Origin: Adhaeribacter aquaticus DSM 16391
GTDB lineage: Bacteria > Bacteroidota > Bacteroidia > Cytophagales > Hymenobacteraceae
Direction: 5' to 3'
DNA: 64,000 nucleotides
Assembly: GCF_000473365.1 (NCBI RefSeq)
Contig: NZ_KI421517.1
Coordinates: 1,732,745-1,796,744, forward strand
Shown: piece by piece, positions 34,782 through 44,087 of the stretch
Numbering within the stretch: the stretch's first letter is position 1
Layout of the letters: every line of letters begins with the position of its first letter
Program-made: the position numbers and the translations under genes
Notes under the pieces: model-generated
What the model was told of the DNA's origin: nothing
Database searches by the model: none
The model's input: only the letters and a program-made list of their open reading frames with translations

Positions 34782-35558
34782 TTACAAAGTAAATAATTTC
34801 TTTGAATTGGCCGTTGTAATTGCAGCCACTTCTGTTAATGGTAAATTCTTAAGATCAGCTACCCGTTGGGCAATTAAAGGCAAATAGGCGGGTTCGTTAC
34901 GCTTGCCCCGATAAGGCACTGGTGCTAAATACGGGCAATCAGTTTCCAGCAATATTTTATCCGCAGGTATGTCGGGTAAAATATTATCTAATCCGCCATT
35001 TTTAAAGGTGGCTACTCCACCAATACCTACATAAAAGCCAATTTCCATCACCTGAGCTACTTCTTCGGGTGTACCCGAAAAACAATGAAATACCCCGGTA
35101 AGTGAACCATCCTGAGCGGCAGCAATAATTTCGTAGGTTTCCTTAAAAGCATCGCGGGTGTGCAACACTATAGGAATCTGGTATTGTTTTGCCCAGTTTA
35201 CCTGAATTTTAAGCGCTTCCTGTTGTTGAGCTAGGTAAGTTTTATCCCAATATAAATCTATACCGGTTTCGCCGATTGCAATAAACTTACGCTTACTTAA
35301 CCACGATTCTATTTCATAAAGTTCTTTTTCAAAATGTTTTTGTACCGAACACGGATGTAACCCCATCATTGACAAGCAAACCCCCGGATGATCACTCTCT
35401 GTTTGCAACATTTCATCAATAGAGGTATGATCTACATTGGGCATAAGGATTTGCGCCACCCCTGCTTCGGTAGCCACCCGGATTGCATCGGCACGGTCTG
35501 CCTTGAATTGCTCAGAATAAATATGAGCGTGTGAATCTATGTAAGTAAGCGAAGACAT
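34782..35558 (-). CDS. TatD family metal-dependent hydrolase
   Basis: 258 residues, TIM-barrel amidohydrolase fold. Metal ligands: DSHAH at the N-terminus, GETGIDLYWDKTY, VLHTRDAFKET, GVFHCFSG and LLETDCPYLAP. TatD proteins are DNases implicated in repair and RNA quality control; the cellular role here is not shown. It lies 26 nt downstream of the glycosyltransferase and 1 nt before ansA, a tight arrangement with functionally unrelated partners. Confidence 0.93.
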   Translation of the reverse strand: MSSLTYIDSHAHIYSEQFKADRADAIRVATEAGVAQILMPNVDHTSIDEMLQTESDHPGVCLSMMGLHPCSVQKHFEKELYEIESWLSKRKFIAIGETGIDLYWDKTYLAQQQEALKIQVNWAKQYQIPIVLHTRDAFKETYEIIAAAQDGSLTGVFHCFSGTPEEVAQVMEIGFYVGIGGVATFKNGGLDNILPDIPADKILLETDCPYLAPVPYRGKRNEPAYLPLIAQRVADLKNLPLTEVAAITTANSKKLFTL

Positions 35559-35584
35559 ACCTGGTGTTTAACGAAGAATAAAAC

Positions 35585-36676
35585 TTAATATTTCCTTTCC
35601 TTCCAGGCCACTTTTACGGGAAGCAAAAAAAATAGAATGGTGATCAAGGACACAAATATCACATAAAACTCAAAGAAAATTAATTGCCAGATGGGGTATT
35701 GTAACTTTAAATACTGTAAGCTCCTGTTAATGAATAGGGTTTGCAAAAACACTTTCGCTAAAAAAATGCCCGCTACTATTTGCCAGGAGGTATACAAGCC
35801 AAAAGGTAAATAGAAAGTATAAAAGGCCGCGTAGACAATTAAAAACAAGGACATATACCAAGGCAAATGCCAGATGCCTTGCATCCAGCGCTTCCGCTGG
35901 TGCAGCAACACTAGCCAATTGGGCGCCGGCGCCGATTGAGCCAACACACCTACATCAAAAATATTAAGAAAGCCAAATCCTTTTTTCACAACTGCTTTAA
36001 ACAGTTGTACATCTTCGGTAACCGAAAAGGGCATGTTTTCATAACCTCCGGTGGCTTCATAAGCTTGCCTGGTAATAAGCATATTATTTCCCATGGTGCT
36101 TACCGGCAAATTTAGATTAGATACTACCTGCATTAAACTTAATGCATTTACCCAATCAATGGCTTGGAAGCGTTGAAATAAAGAATCTCCTTTAATAGTA
36201 GTTATTCCAGTAATTATGCCCACATTATTTTCCAACCCGCCCAACATATTCTGTACCCAATTAGGAGGCAGTGAAATATCTGCATCGGTAATAAAAAAAT
36301 AATCCGAAGTAGCCTGTTTGGTTAAATGAGCCAACACATTAGCTTTGCCTTTTGCCTGGCCCAATTTCTCCTTTATTTGGATACACTTAAATTGAGCCTT
36401 ATCTTTTATATAATTATTAATTACCACCAAGGTATTATCAGTGGAGGCATCATCACCCAACAGTATTTCTAATTTTTCGACCGGGTAGTCCAGCCTTGAA
36501 ATAGCGTCTAAACACGAAGAAATAGTAGCTTCCTCATTCCGAACAGCTATTAAAATACTTACCAACGGTTTTTCAGAAGCCGGTGCCGGAGCCTTTTTAT
36601 GGTTTAGGAAGTGCAACACAAGCACCACCAGAAAAATAGAAAAGAACAAGAGAAAGTAAACAACTGATACCATCAT
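35585..36676 (-). CDS. membrane-bound family 2 glycosyltransferase
   Basis: 363 residues. N-terminal membrane helix (about 3-23), GT2 catalytic domain (about 40-260) with SILIAVRNEEATI, the LLGDDAS and ITDADIS metal-binding Asp motifs, TEDVQLF and the processive-type QRKRWMQGIW, then three membrane helices (about 275-355). It probably makes or extends an envelope polysaccharide or glycolipid. Its start overlaps the end of the polysaccharide deacetylase by 4 nt, so the two proteins likely act on the same glycan. Confidence 0.88.
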   Translation of the reverse strand: MMVSVVYFLLFFSIFLVVLVLHFLNHKKAPAPASEKPLVSILIAVRNEEATISSCLDAISRLDYPVEKLEILLGDDASTDNTLVVINNYIKDKAQFKCIQIKEKLGQAKGKANVLAHLTKQATSDYFFITDADISLPPNWVQNMLGGLENNVGIITGITTIKGDSLFQRFQAIDWVNALSLMQVVSNLNLPVSTMGNNMLITRQAYEATGGYENMPFSVTEDVQLFKAVVKKGFGFLNIFDVGVLAQSAPAPNWLVLLHQRKRWMQGIWHLPWYMSLFLIVYAAFYTFYLPFGLYTSWQIVAGIFLAKVFLQTLFINRSLQYLKLQYPIWQLIFFEFYVIFVSLITILFFLLPVKVAWKERKY

Positions 36677-37302
36677 AGGCTTTCGAAGCGGTAGCCCAGG
36701 TTATTAAAATATGCCAGGTAACGAGGCAAAGTATATTCTAAATTCCGACGGGCTTTTAAACTATCATGAAACACAACGATAGAACCAGCCTTTGTGTTTT
36801 TAATTGCTTTTTTCAGGCACTTGTCCGGCAGCAAGCTTGCATCAAAATCGTAAGTTAGAACATCCCACATAATTACTTCATAAAGTGGCCTTACCAATTT
36901 AAACTGTTCTCTAGTTAAACGCCCATGAGGTGGCCTAAATAATTTGGAGGTTGAGGTTTTATTCAGCTTATTAAGTTGTTCCTGGCACAATTTAATATTG
37001 GCTACATAATTAGGGGCAGTTGTATGCCATCCCTTAACATGGTTATGGGTGTGATTACCAAGTTTATGCCCGGCTGCAATAATCTTATTTGCTATTTCCT
37101 GATGCCTGACCAGGTTTTCTCCTACACAAAAAAAAGTAGCCTTGGCTAGGTATTTTTCCAGTTCCGCTAACACAAACTCAGTTACTCCTGGAATAGGTCC
37201 ATCATCAAAAGTAAGATATATTATTTTCGCAGTAGTTGCCTTACGCCAGGTAAAACCTGATAAGATATTTTGAATAAAAAATGGCGTATGGTAAAACCGC
37301 AT
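36673..37302 (-). CDS. polysaccharide deacetylase family protein (NodB domain)
   Basis: 209 residues with the NodB homology motifs in order: TFDDGPIPG (catalytic base Asp), HKLGNHTHNH (metal-binding His pair), RPPHGRLT, VIMWDVLTYDF and VFHDS. It removes N- or O-acetyl groups from a polymer such as chitin, peptidoglycan or poly-GlcNAc; no signal peptide is visible, though an N-terminal anchor is possible. It is the first gene of a four-gene run; a TTACTTTG box (37349-37356) upstream may be the promoter. Confidence 0.88.
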   Translation of the reverse strand: MRFYHTPFFIQNILSGFTWRKATTAKIIYLTFDDGPIPGVTEFVLAELEKYLAKATFFCVGENLVRHQEIANKIIAAGHKLGNHTHNHVKGWHTTAPNYVANIKLCQEQLNKLNKTSTSKLFRPPHGRLTREQFKLVRPLYEVIMWDVLTYDFDASLLPDKCLKKAIKNTKAGSIVVFHDSLKARRNLEYTLPRYLAYFNNLGYRFESL

Positions 37303-37348
37303 TTATAAAATCAAATGTAGGCTAATAAGTGGCAATTAATTTAAAGAA

Positions 37349-37356
37349 CAAAGTAA
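37349..37356 (-). promoter_or_regulatory. possible -7 box for the deacetylase operon
   Basis: Minus-strand TTACTTTG, one base from TAnnTTTG, about 47 nt before the ATG at 37302. A perfect TACATTTG at 37312-37319 is too near the start codon to be likely. No well-spaced -33 TTG. Confidence 0.35.
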
Positions 37357-37402
37357 GTTAAATAAAAGCAAAAATTAAGCAACTGATTAATTAGCTACAA
37401 AA

Positions 37403-37438
37403 AAATACCTATAGCCAATTTACACATGACTATAGGTA
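37403..37438 (-). terminator. intrinsic terminator of PP2C gene
   Basis: A 9-bp stem (37406-37414 with 37430-37438, arm TACCTATAG) followed on the minus strand by a run of Ts; 87 nt past the phosphatase stop codon. Confidence 0.65.
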
Positions 37439-37524
37439 ATATATTTAATTAACTTTTATTTATGTATTTAATGAAAGTGCTAGTCTGTTTTCAAAAACTA
37501 TTTTAAACAATCCCAAGCCTTAGC

Positions 37525-38787
37525 TTATTTAAACCGACAAGAAAGTAAGGTAATATCGTCTTGAAAAGAAGTACTACCCTGGTTGTGCGTTTTTATTTCT
37601 TCCAAGAGTTCTTCGTGCAATTTTTTAAGACTTAAATAACGTGAGTTTTTTAAAAACTTAATTGTATTCTCTAGGCCATATTCGTCCTCTTCTACATTAA
37701 ATACTTCCGTTAACCCATCTGTATAACAAAGCACTATAGCTTTGTTTGGCACAATTAATTTTGTAACCGAAATAAAGGGAAGCTCCTCAAATATACCAAG
37801 CATGGTGCTGCCCTCTGTCAATAAACGGCAGGAATTATCTTCGTAAAGAATGACCGGTGCATTATGCCCGGCATTTACATAGCGTAATTCGCGGGTTTCC
37901 CGGTTGTAAATAGCCAAAAAACACGTAATAAATTTTTCAGCTATCGCATTGTTATATATAAGAAAGTTAAGCTCCGTTACAACTTTTACCAGATCATTGG
38001 TTTGCCGCAGAATAGTACGTAAACCAGCCTGAAAATTAGACATAAGTAAGGAAGCCGGAACACCCTTACCTGAAACATCTGCCACACAAAGCAGGAATTC
38101 CTCGTCATTTATTTCTACCAGATCATAATAATCGCCGCCAATAGAAGAATGAGGAATATAACTGGCATGTACGGCTACTTCCTTATCGTTAGGCAAACTT
38201 TTCGGAAAAAGCATGGTTTGCACATCACGGGCAATTTTAATTTCATTTCTGATGGCTTCTTCCGCAAGCCGCTGGCGGGCTAACTTGCGATTTTGCATGG
38301 CCACAATAATAATATTGCTAATCGTTTGCACAAAGGCTAATGCCGCTATATCGGAATAATAAGCGTGGGAATTACCTATTAATACAAAAGCCAGAATTTT
38401 ACCATTTTGGAAAACTGGAATAGCTAGTTCAAATTCTTTCCAGCGCTCATCTAGCCCTAATTCAGAAACGTAAGAAATTTCGGTTAAGCCGGTAATACAA
38501 TCTGGTAAAGCATCAAGCTTATTAAAATTAAACTGAGTACCAAAACATACCTTGCACTCCCATTCCTCGTCGTTTACAAACAAAGTAAGCCGGTTTATGT
38601 GCAACTGGGCCAGTAAAGTAAAATGATAAATTTTATACAAGGAATACTCGGGCAAATTATTATTAATTGCCTGGGTAATTTCCAACAGAGCAGAAAGCTC
38701 CAACTTCTTCAGGTTTAATTCCTTCTTTACGTCGGCATCTTCAACTGCCGGTACCGGTAAGGAGGATTTTAGGGTCATATGCATCAC
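37525..38787 (-). CDS. GAF domain PP2C-type (SpoIIE/RsbU) serine phosphatase
   Basis: 420 residues. GAF-like sensor domain (about 30-170), a short coiled linker (about 165-200, EAIRNEIKIARDVQTMLFP) and a SpoIIE/RsbU phosphatase domain (about 205-415) with the metal motifs GGDYYD, ADVSGKG, NAGHN and YTDGLTEV. Such proteins usually control an anti-sigma or STAS switch; no partner kinase or antagonist is encoded nearby. The start lies 47 nt inside the upstream permease gene (ATGs at 38787, 38784 and 38778), and no later ATG would keep the GAF domain, so the overlap is real and translation is probably coupled. Confidence 0.88.
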   Translation of the reverse strand: MMHMTLKSSLPVPAVEDADVKKELNLKKLELSALLEITQAINNNLPEYSLYKIYHFTLLAQLHINRLTLFVNDEEWECKVCFGTQFNFNKLDALPDCITGLTEISYVSELGLDERWKEFELAIPVFQNGKILAFVLIGNSHAYYSDIAALAFVQTISNIIIVAMQNRKLARQRLAEEAIRNEIKIARDVQTMLFPKSLPNDKEVAVHASYIPHSSIGGDYYDLVEINDEEFLLCVADVSGKGVPASLLMSNFQAGLRTILRQTNDLVKVVTELNFLIYNNAIAEKFITCFLAIYNRETRELRYVNAGHNAPVILYEDNSCRLLTEGSTMLGIFEELPFISVTKLIVPNKAIVLCYTDGLTEVFNVEEDEYGLENTIKFLKNSRYLSLKKLHEELLEEIKTHNQGSTSFQDDITLLSCRFK

Positions 38788-39907
38788 GAAGCCCGTTTCC
38801 GAGCAGATTAAAACTCAACACCAATAAACTAATACACCCGCTCGGTAAAATAACCAGAAATAAACTGGCCCGTGCTCCGATTAATTGAAAGCCTTCATTT
38901 ACCATCATCCCCCAGGAAGGTGCCGGTGGCTGAACGCCTAATCCTAAAAAACTTAAGCCCGCTTCCATTAATATAGCTGAGGCAAAATTTGCTGTGGCTA
39001 TAACAATAAGTGGGCCAACCATGTTAGGCAAAATATGCTTTACAATTATGCGATACTGAGGCAAGCCCAATACCATTGCAGCCTCAATATACGTTTTTTC
39101 TTTTAAACTTAAAAATTGTCCGCGCACTACCCGCGCTACATCTACCCACATAGTTAGGCCAACTGCCACAAAAGAAACCCATATCCCTTTACTATTCAGA
39201 GCTAAGGAAATGGCTATCACCAACATAATTCCGGGCACCGACCAAACTACTGTCATCAGGAACATCATGAGCTTATCTAGCCAACCACCAAAAAAGCCAG
39301 CAATAGCTCCAACCGTAATACCCAATAATACTGATATTAGTACTGCCACCAAACCAATACCCAATGAAATTCGGGTACCTAATAACAAACGGCTTAATAC
39401 ATCCCTGCCAGCATTATCGGTGCCCAACCAGTAAGTTTTATGGTAAACAAGGTTATCCAGAAATTGTTTAACCCGTTGTTCCCGGCTGGCTTTGGCAGAT
39501 AGTTTTTTTAAAGAAAGATTTTGCGCTCCGACCGGGAAGGCGTTGCTTTGCTCAAATGGTGTTATGATGATGTAATCGCCTGAGATTGTGTATTTTTGAA
39601 TTGGAATTTCAGTAAAGTCCTGTTCCTTCCCAAACAACATTTTTTCCAGAATATTCGGCGATTTTTTCTTTTCGCCAAGAGGCAATTTTAATACCATTAC
39701 CGAAAAACCGGGAGGCTGCTTTTGTAGTTGCACAATGCTGTTATTGGCATTAGTGGTAGCATCGGGTAATATTAAATAACCCAGTAAAGCAATAATACCG
39801 GACACAACTATAATGAATAACCCAAACATGGCTGGCTTATTTTGCCCTAACCGCCTGCGAATGTAATAAGACGGGGGTTTGGAAACCATCTGGGTGGGCT
39901 GCATCAT
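38741..39907 (-). CDS. ABC transporter permease (DppC/OppC type)
   Basis: 388 residues. N-terminal helix (about 28-48), then about 100 residues of soluble sequence (about 50-155), then five membrane helices with the permease EAA-type loop (TYIEAAMVLGLPQYRIIVKHILPN) and LEAGLSFLGLGVQPPAPSWG, which identify the dipeptide/oligopeptide/nickel class. The YWLGTDNAGRDVLSRLLLGTRISL block is also family-typical. The extra periplasmic loop makes it longer than the usual length of about 300. No ATPase, binding protein or second permease lies in the window, so its partners must be elsewhere. It abuts the 85-residue gene with no gap. Confidence 0.9.
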   Translation of the reverse strand: MMQPTQMVSKPPSYYIRRRLGQNKPAMFGLFIIVVSGIIALLGYLILPDATTNANNSIVQLQKQPPGFSVMVLKLPLGEKKKSPNILEKMLFGKEQDFTEIPIQKYTISGDYIIITPFEQSNAFPVGAQNLSLKKLSAKASREQRVKQFLDNLVYHKTYWLGTDNAGRDVLSRLLLGTRISLGIGLVAVLISVLLGITVGAIAGFFGGWLDKLMMFLMTVVWSVPGIMLVIAISLALNSKGIWVSFVAVGLTMWVDVARVVRGQFLSLKEKTYIEAAMVLGLPQYRIIVKHILPNMVGPLIVIATANFASAILMEAGLSFLGLGVQPPAPSWGMMVNEGFQLIGARASLFLVILPSGCISLLVLSFNLLGNGLRDAYDPKILLTGTGS

Positions 39908-40165
39908 TTATCTTGAATTATGGGCTAATAAACCAGCTTTAGTAGCCAGATAAAAACAATTTACACACTTCTTTTCGAACCTCTCCTCATTTAGCTCCAC
40001 CTCAGTATCCGGATCAGGGTAAAAAGCTTTTACGAAGCCTTTTTTCATTAATAAGAAGAGCTGAGCTCCTAATTCTTCTTGGGGCAAATCTAAATTGGCT
40101 AGAATATCTTTAAAAGGAGTTACAAAATATAATTCATCTATAATATCAAACTCAATATCTGTCAT
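39908..40165 (-). CDS. small conserved-looking hypothetical protein
   Basis: 85 residues, acidic, no membrane segment. FKDILANLDLPQEELGAQLFLLMKK reads like a small winged-helix or coil segment, and KKCVNCFYLATKAGLLAHN carries a CxxC pair. I do not recognise a family. Its stop codon is directly followed by the ATG of the ABC permease (zero gap), so the two are translationally coupled, and it lies 43 nt after the glycosyltransferase gene. Confidence 0.7.
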   Translation of the reverse strand: MTDIEFDIIDELYFVTPFKDILANLDLPQEELGAQLFLLMKKGFVKAFYPDPDTEVELNEERFEKKCVNCFYLATKAGLLAHNSR

Positions 40166-40208
40166 TTTACAGGTGCTTTAAAAAATATCTTTTAAAATCT
40201 TTAACCTC

Positions 40209-41348
40209 TTAATTTTTTATGATTCTGCCTTTCCAGCTGTAGTTTCCACGCAAAGCAAATAAGGCAGTTAAAATTACATACGGGACATATACTATTTGCA
40301 AGGGTATAATGTAAACCCAATATTTTTGCTTATGAAAAAAAAGGAGAACTTTATGCAAAAAGAGCAAGTCTACTCCTATTTTCAAAATAAAACCACAAAA
40401 TAACCAGCCGCCTGATAAAACACCTCCTACCCATAATACCAAACAAAAAAGCAGCAGAAAATTAACGCCAAAAACCAGCAGAGCAATTAGTTTAGGAGTC
40501 CAGCTTTTATAAGCTGGCCACTTACTTCCCCACCGCACCCGCTGAGCAAAAAAATCTGTAACTTCTTTTTTTGCCGGAGTATAAACAACTGCCTTGGGCG
40601 CCTTTAAAAAGGCAACTGAACCTGGATAACGGGAATGTACTTTGTGGAGTAAAAATTCATCGTCGCCGGAAGCAATTTGCTCATTTCCCTCGAAACCATT
40701 CACTTCTGCAAAAACAGCTTTTGGGTACGCTATATTGGCTCCATTACACATGGTGGGCATTTTATTAGCAATAGAAGCTGCTCCAACGCCAATCAGGGCA
40801 GCAAATTCTACTACTTGTAATTTTTCAAAAAGCGAGACTGGTTCCTGAAAAAATACCGGACCACTTATAAACCTAGCCTGGGTTGTAGAGTATTTATATT
40901 CGAAACAAATTAACCAATTGGGTTGTACCCGGCAATCGCCATCGGTAAACAATAATAATTCGCCGGATGCACGATCAATACCCGCTTGAACAGCTGCTTT
41001 TTTACCAGATTTTTGGCTAACATCTGGAAGATAAATATAGTGTAAAGGATAAAAGGCCTTCTCAATAAAATCTTTTACCAACGAAGCAGTTACATCATCG
41101 GATGAATCATCTATTATAATTACCTCAAATAAACTTTCGGGGTAAGTTTGTTGGGCTAAATCTTTTAAAAGGTTCTGAATATTTTCAGCCTCGTTCCGGA
41201 CAGCAATAATTACAGAAAGTTTTGTTTTGGGCTGGTGAGCAACAGGAACTTCCGTAAAAGGCGTTTTCAACCAGCCTTTCAGGCAAACCAGGAGGTAAAC
41301 TGTATATAGTAAAACAATAACTATTAGCAATACTGCCATTCCTAACAA
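40209..41348 (-). CDS. membrane-bound family 2 glycosyltransferase
   Basis: 379 residues. N-terminal helix (about 3-25), GT2 domain (about 40-270) with SVIIAVRNEAENI, VIIIDDSSDD, LFTDGDC, SGDDEFLL and QRVRWGSKW, then three membrane helices (about 290-370). Same architecture as the enzyme at 35585-36676 but clearly diverged. Probably envelope glycan synthesis. First gene of the run to the ABC permease and phosphatase. Confidence 0.87.
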   Translation of the reverse strand: MLGMAVLLIVIVLLYTVYLLVCLKGWLKTPFTEVPVAHQPKTKLSVIIAVRNEAENIQNLLKDLAQQTYPESLFEVIIIDDSSDDVTASLVKDFIEKAFYPLHYIYLPDVSQKSGKKAAVQAGIDRASGELLLFTDGDCRVQPNWLICFEYKYSTTQARFISGPVFFQEPVSLFEKLQVVEFAALIGVGAASIANKMPTMCNGANIAYPKAVFAEVNGFEGNEQIASGDDEFLLHKVHSRYPGSVAFLKAPKAVVYTPAKKEVTDFFAQRVRWGSKWPAYKSWTPKLIALLVFGVNFLLLFCLVLWVGGVLSGGWLFCGFILKIGVDLLFLHKVLLFFHKQKYWVYIIPLQIVYVPYVILTALFALRGNYSWKGRIIKN

Positions 41349-41534
41349 TTTAAATTCCTTATTTTTATAGCGAAAGATTGTAACGAAACAACCAAATAAT
41401 TTGCGCAGAAACCTCCCGATTATTACTGCACTAAAATTGTTTTTTAATAAAAAAAATTAATATAATTGAAAGGCAGATAATGCGCTGCTCCCATTATGTT
41501 CTTTTTTTTAATAATTCCACCAAAATAAGTAAAC

Positions 41535-43034
41535 ATGTCAGATAAAGAATCATCTTCTGAAAAGAATGAAAAGAAAAGCTTAGGTCGCCGGGACTTTTTA
41601 AAAGGTGCTACTCTGGCTGCGGCTTCTTTTTATATATTTCCCCGTCATGTACTGGGAGGTCCTGGTTTCGTAGCCCCAAGTGATAAATTTAATGTGGCTG
41701 GTATTGGTGTTGGCGGCATGGGTCGGGCTAATTTGTTAAATTTATCCAGCCAAAACATTGTAGCCTTATGTGATGTGGATTGGGATTTTGCCGGTAAAGC
41801 TTTCACTAAAATCGATGCTGATATACAAACGGCAAATACCCGTTTGGCTAGCGCCACAACCGATCAACAAAAAGCCTCCATCACCTCCCAAATAGCTAAT
41901 TTAAAGCAATTGCAGGCACAATACCCCAAAGCCAAACAATTCCAGGATTACCGGGAGATGTTTGACAAAATGGGTAAAAGTATTGATGGGGTTGTTATTG
42001 CCACTCCTGATCATACTCATGCGGTAATTGCCATGGAAGCTATGCGGCGGAAGAAGCATTTATATGTACAGAAACCGCTAACTTATACCGTACAAGAAGC
42101 CCGAACCTTAACCGAAGCTGCCCGCAAGTACAAAGTAATTACCCAAATGGGCAATCAGGGCCATTCCGGCGAAGGATCGCATCAGGTAGTAGAATGGATA
42201 CGGGATGGTGCTATTGGGCAGGTAAATACGGTTTATGTTTGGACGAATCGTCCAATCTGGCCACAAGGTATTGCTCGTCCGGTAGAAGCCATGCCGGTTC
42301 CAAATACCTTAAACTGGGACTTATTCATTGGTCCGGCTCCTATGCAAGCTTACCATTCGGCTATCCATCCGTTTAACTGGCGCGGTTATGCCGATTATGG
42401 CGTTGGTGCTTTGGGTGATATGGGCGCCCACTTAATTGACCAGCCTAATTGGGCTTTAAAATTAGGCGCACCTGTTAGCGTAGAAGCTTCTTCTACCCCT
42501 TGGGGAGGAACGAAAGAAGATCCGCGGGTAACGTATCCGCTGGCTACGCAGGTTACCTACCAGTTTGCTGCCCGGGAAGGGATGCCACCTGTTACCTTAG
42601 TCTGGATGGATGGCGGATTGACGCCTCCTCGTCCGGCCGAATTAGCCGATAATGAACCTATGGGCGACTGGGGTGGTGGTGTTTTATTTATTGGAGACAA
42701 AGGGAAACTAATGCATGATACCTACGGAAACAATCCCCGGTTATTGCCTACTTCCCGCATGAATGAATACAAACAACCAGCTAAAACATTGGCGCGGGTA
42801 AACACCAGCCACGAAATGGATTGGGTGAACTGCTGCAAAAATAAAGTTCAACCATCTGCCAGCTTTGATTATTCTGGTCCATTAACCGAAACCATGTTGC
42901 TCGGTATGATTGCTACCCGCTTCCCGGGCAAACGTTTAACCTGGGATTCTGCCAATATGAAATTTACCAATATGCCTGAGGCTAATCAGTTTGTAACCCG
43001 CGAATACCGGCAAGGCTGGAATTTAGGTGTTTGA
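41535..43034 (+). CDS. Tat-exported Gfo/Idh/MocA family oxidoreductase
   Basis: 499 residues. Twin-arginine signal GRRDFLKGATLAAASF (about 17-32), then the NAD(P)-binding Rossmann domain with VAGIGVGGMGRANLL and the family lysine motif VQKPLTYTVQEAR, and the C-terminal alpha/beta domain (WNLFIGPAPMQAYH-like NWDLFIGP, GDMGAHLID). These proteins act on sugars or sugar alcohols; the periplasmic location suggests catabolism of an external sugar or a tightly bound cofactor. Monocistronic, ended by a shared hairpin. Confidence 0.92.
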   Translation: MSDKESSSEKNEKKSLGRRDFLKGATLAAASFYIFPRHVLGGPGFVAPSDKFNVAGIGVGGMGRANLLNLSSQNIVALCDVDWDFAGKAFTKIDADIQTANTRLASATTDQQKASITSQIANLKQLQAQYPKAKQFQDYREMFDKMGKSIDGVVIATPDHTHAVIAMEAMRRKKHLYVQKPLTYTVQEARTLTEAARKYKVITQMGNQGHSGEGSHQVVEWIRDGAIGQVNTVYVWTNRPIWPQGIARPVEAMPVPNTLNWDLFIGPAPMQAYHSAIHPFNWRGYADYGVGALGDMGAHLIDQPNWALKLGAPVSVEASSTPWGGTKEDPRVTYPLATQVTYQFAAREGMPPVTLVWMDGGLTPPRPAELADNEPMGDWGGGVLFIGDKGKLMHDTYGNNPRLLPTSRMNEYKQPAKTLARVNTSHEMDWVNCCKNKVQPSASFDYSGPLTETMLLGMIATRFPGKRLTWDSANMKFTNMPEANQFVTREYRQGWNLGV

Positions 43035-43054
43035 TAAAAAACTAAATTAGGTAA

Positions 43055-43088
43055 TAAAAGGGGCAGCGGTTAGCTGCCTCTTTTATTT
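43055..43088. terminator. shared terminator of convergent genes
   Basis: Stem with arm GGGGCAGC (43060-43067 paired to 43073-43080), a 5-nt loop, flanking A and T tracts. It overlaps the stop codon of the minus-strand flippase-like gene and ends the oxidoreductase gene on the plus strand. Confidence 0.8.
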
Positions 43089-44087
43089 TAACACCTTTGC
43101 TTCTTTCGTAACCTTAAGCTTAAGGCCCCAAACAAATAACAACCCAGTTAAACTAGGCAACCCAATATTCAAAAACCATAAACTTAAACTGGCACTTAAA
43201 ACCAATACGTTAGCTTGATTTAATAAGCCAAAGAAATACAAAGCCGAAAGCTCACGCATTCCTAAATCGGTTAGAGCAGTAAGTGAAGGAACAATTGATT
43301 TTAATAAAAATGTACCCGACACAGCTAAAGCCATTTGCCAGGGTTGGGCTTCTACGCCAAAAGCAAACAACAAAAGCATAAACTGGGCTACAAAAACGGT
43401 ATATCGAAAAAAAGAAAGAACTAATAAGGTTTTTATCTCTGCAACAGAATAACTAGCAAGAATAGAAATATAAGGTGCTACCTGCTTTATAAAGGGAAGA
43501 TGGCTAACAAAATTTAGTATGATTGCCGGACGAAAAAGCGGAAGATAAAAAGAGGCATTAACCACAATAAGAGAACACACAAACCCGGCTATAAGATTTA
43601 AATTTAAGTGGTGCTCCCGCAAAAAAAAGTAAAAAACACCAATACTACCCGCTGTTAAGGTAATAAGCAACTGGCAAAACCGCCCCAGAAAAACTGCCCC
43701 TACCGCCTCCAACCGTTTCTGGCTTTGCAGTTCTAAAATTCGACCGGCATAATCTCCGACTCTATTTGGCGTAACAAAACCAAGGGCGATGCCCGTTAAT
43801 ACAGCCCGAAATGCTTTTAATAAAGTAATAGCTTCAACTTTACCAGCTAACTTTTGCCATTTAAGGGCTTCTAATCCCCAATTTATTAAAATTAAACCGG
43901 CTGCTGCTGCAATTAACCAACTTTCCCCATTCCTGAAGGCAGTCCACAAATCATTTACCCACGACTCTGGAATAGTACCTTTAACAAAAACGCCTTCGTA
44001 TAAATAGAAGAAAACACTAAAAACAATAAAGCCTTTGCCCAATAACAGGAGGTACCTTATATACTTTTTATTTATTTGAAGTTGCAT
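43083..44087 (-). CDS. flippase-like / lysylphosphatidylglycerol synthase TM-region family protein
   Basis: 334 residues with about eight membrane helices. The family block ALGFVTPNRVGDYAGRILELQ matches the lysylphosphatidylglycerol-synthase membrane domain/UPF0104 family, thought to flip lipids or lipid-linked sugars. No aminoacyl-transfer domain is attached. Tail-to-tail with the oxidoreductase. Lipid substrate unknown. Confidence 0.85.
   Translation of the reverse strand: MQLQINKKYIRYLLLLGKGFIVFSVFFYLYEGVFVKGTIPESWVNDLWTAFRNGESWLIAAAAGLILINWGLEALKWQKLAGKVEAITLLKAFRAVLTGIALGFVTPNRVGDYAGRILELQSQKRLEAVGAVFLGRFCQLLITLTAGSIGVFYFFLREHHLNLNLIAGFVCSLIVVNASFYLPLFRPAIILNFVSHLPFIKQVAPYISILASYSVAEIKTLLVLSFFRYTVFVAQFMLLLFAFGVEAQPWQMALAVSGTFLLKSIVPSLTALTDLGMRELSALYFFGLLNQANVLVLSASLSLWFLNIGLPSLTGLLFVWGLKLKVTKEAKVLK

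Noticed and set aside
37312-37319. Perfect TACATTTG box before the polysaccharide deacetylase gene
   Set aside because: It would give a leader of only a few nucleotides and has no -33 element; the weaker box at 37349-37356 is more likely.
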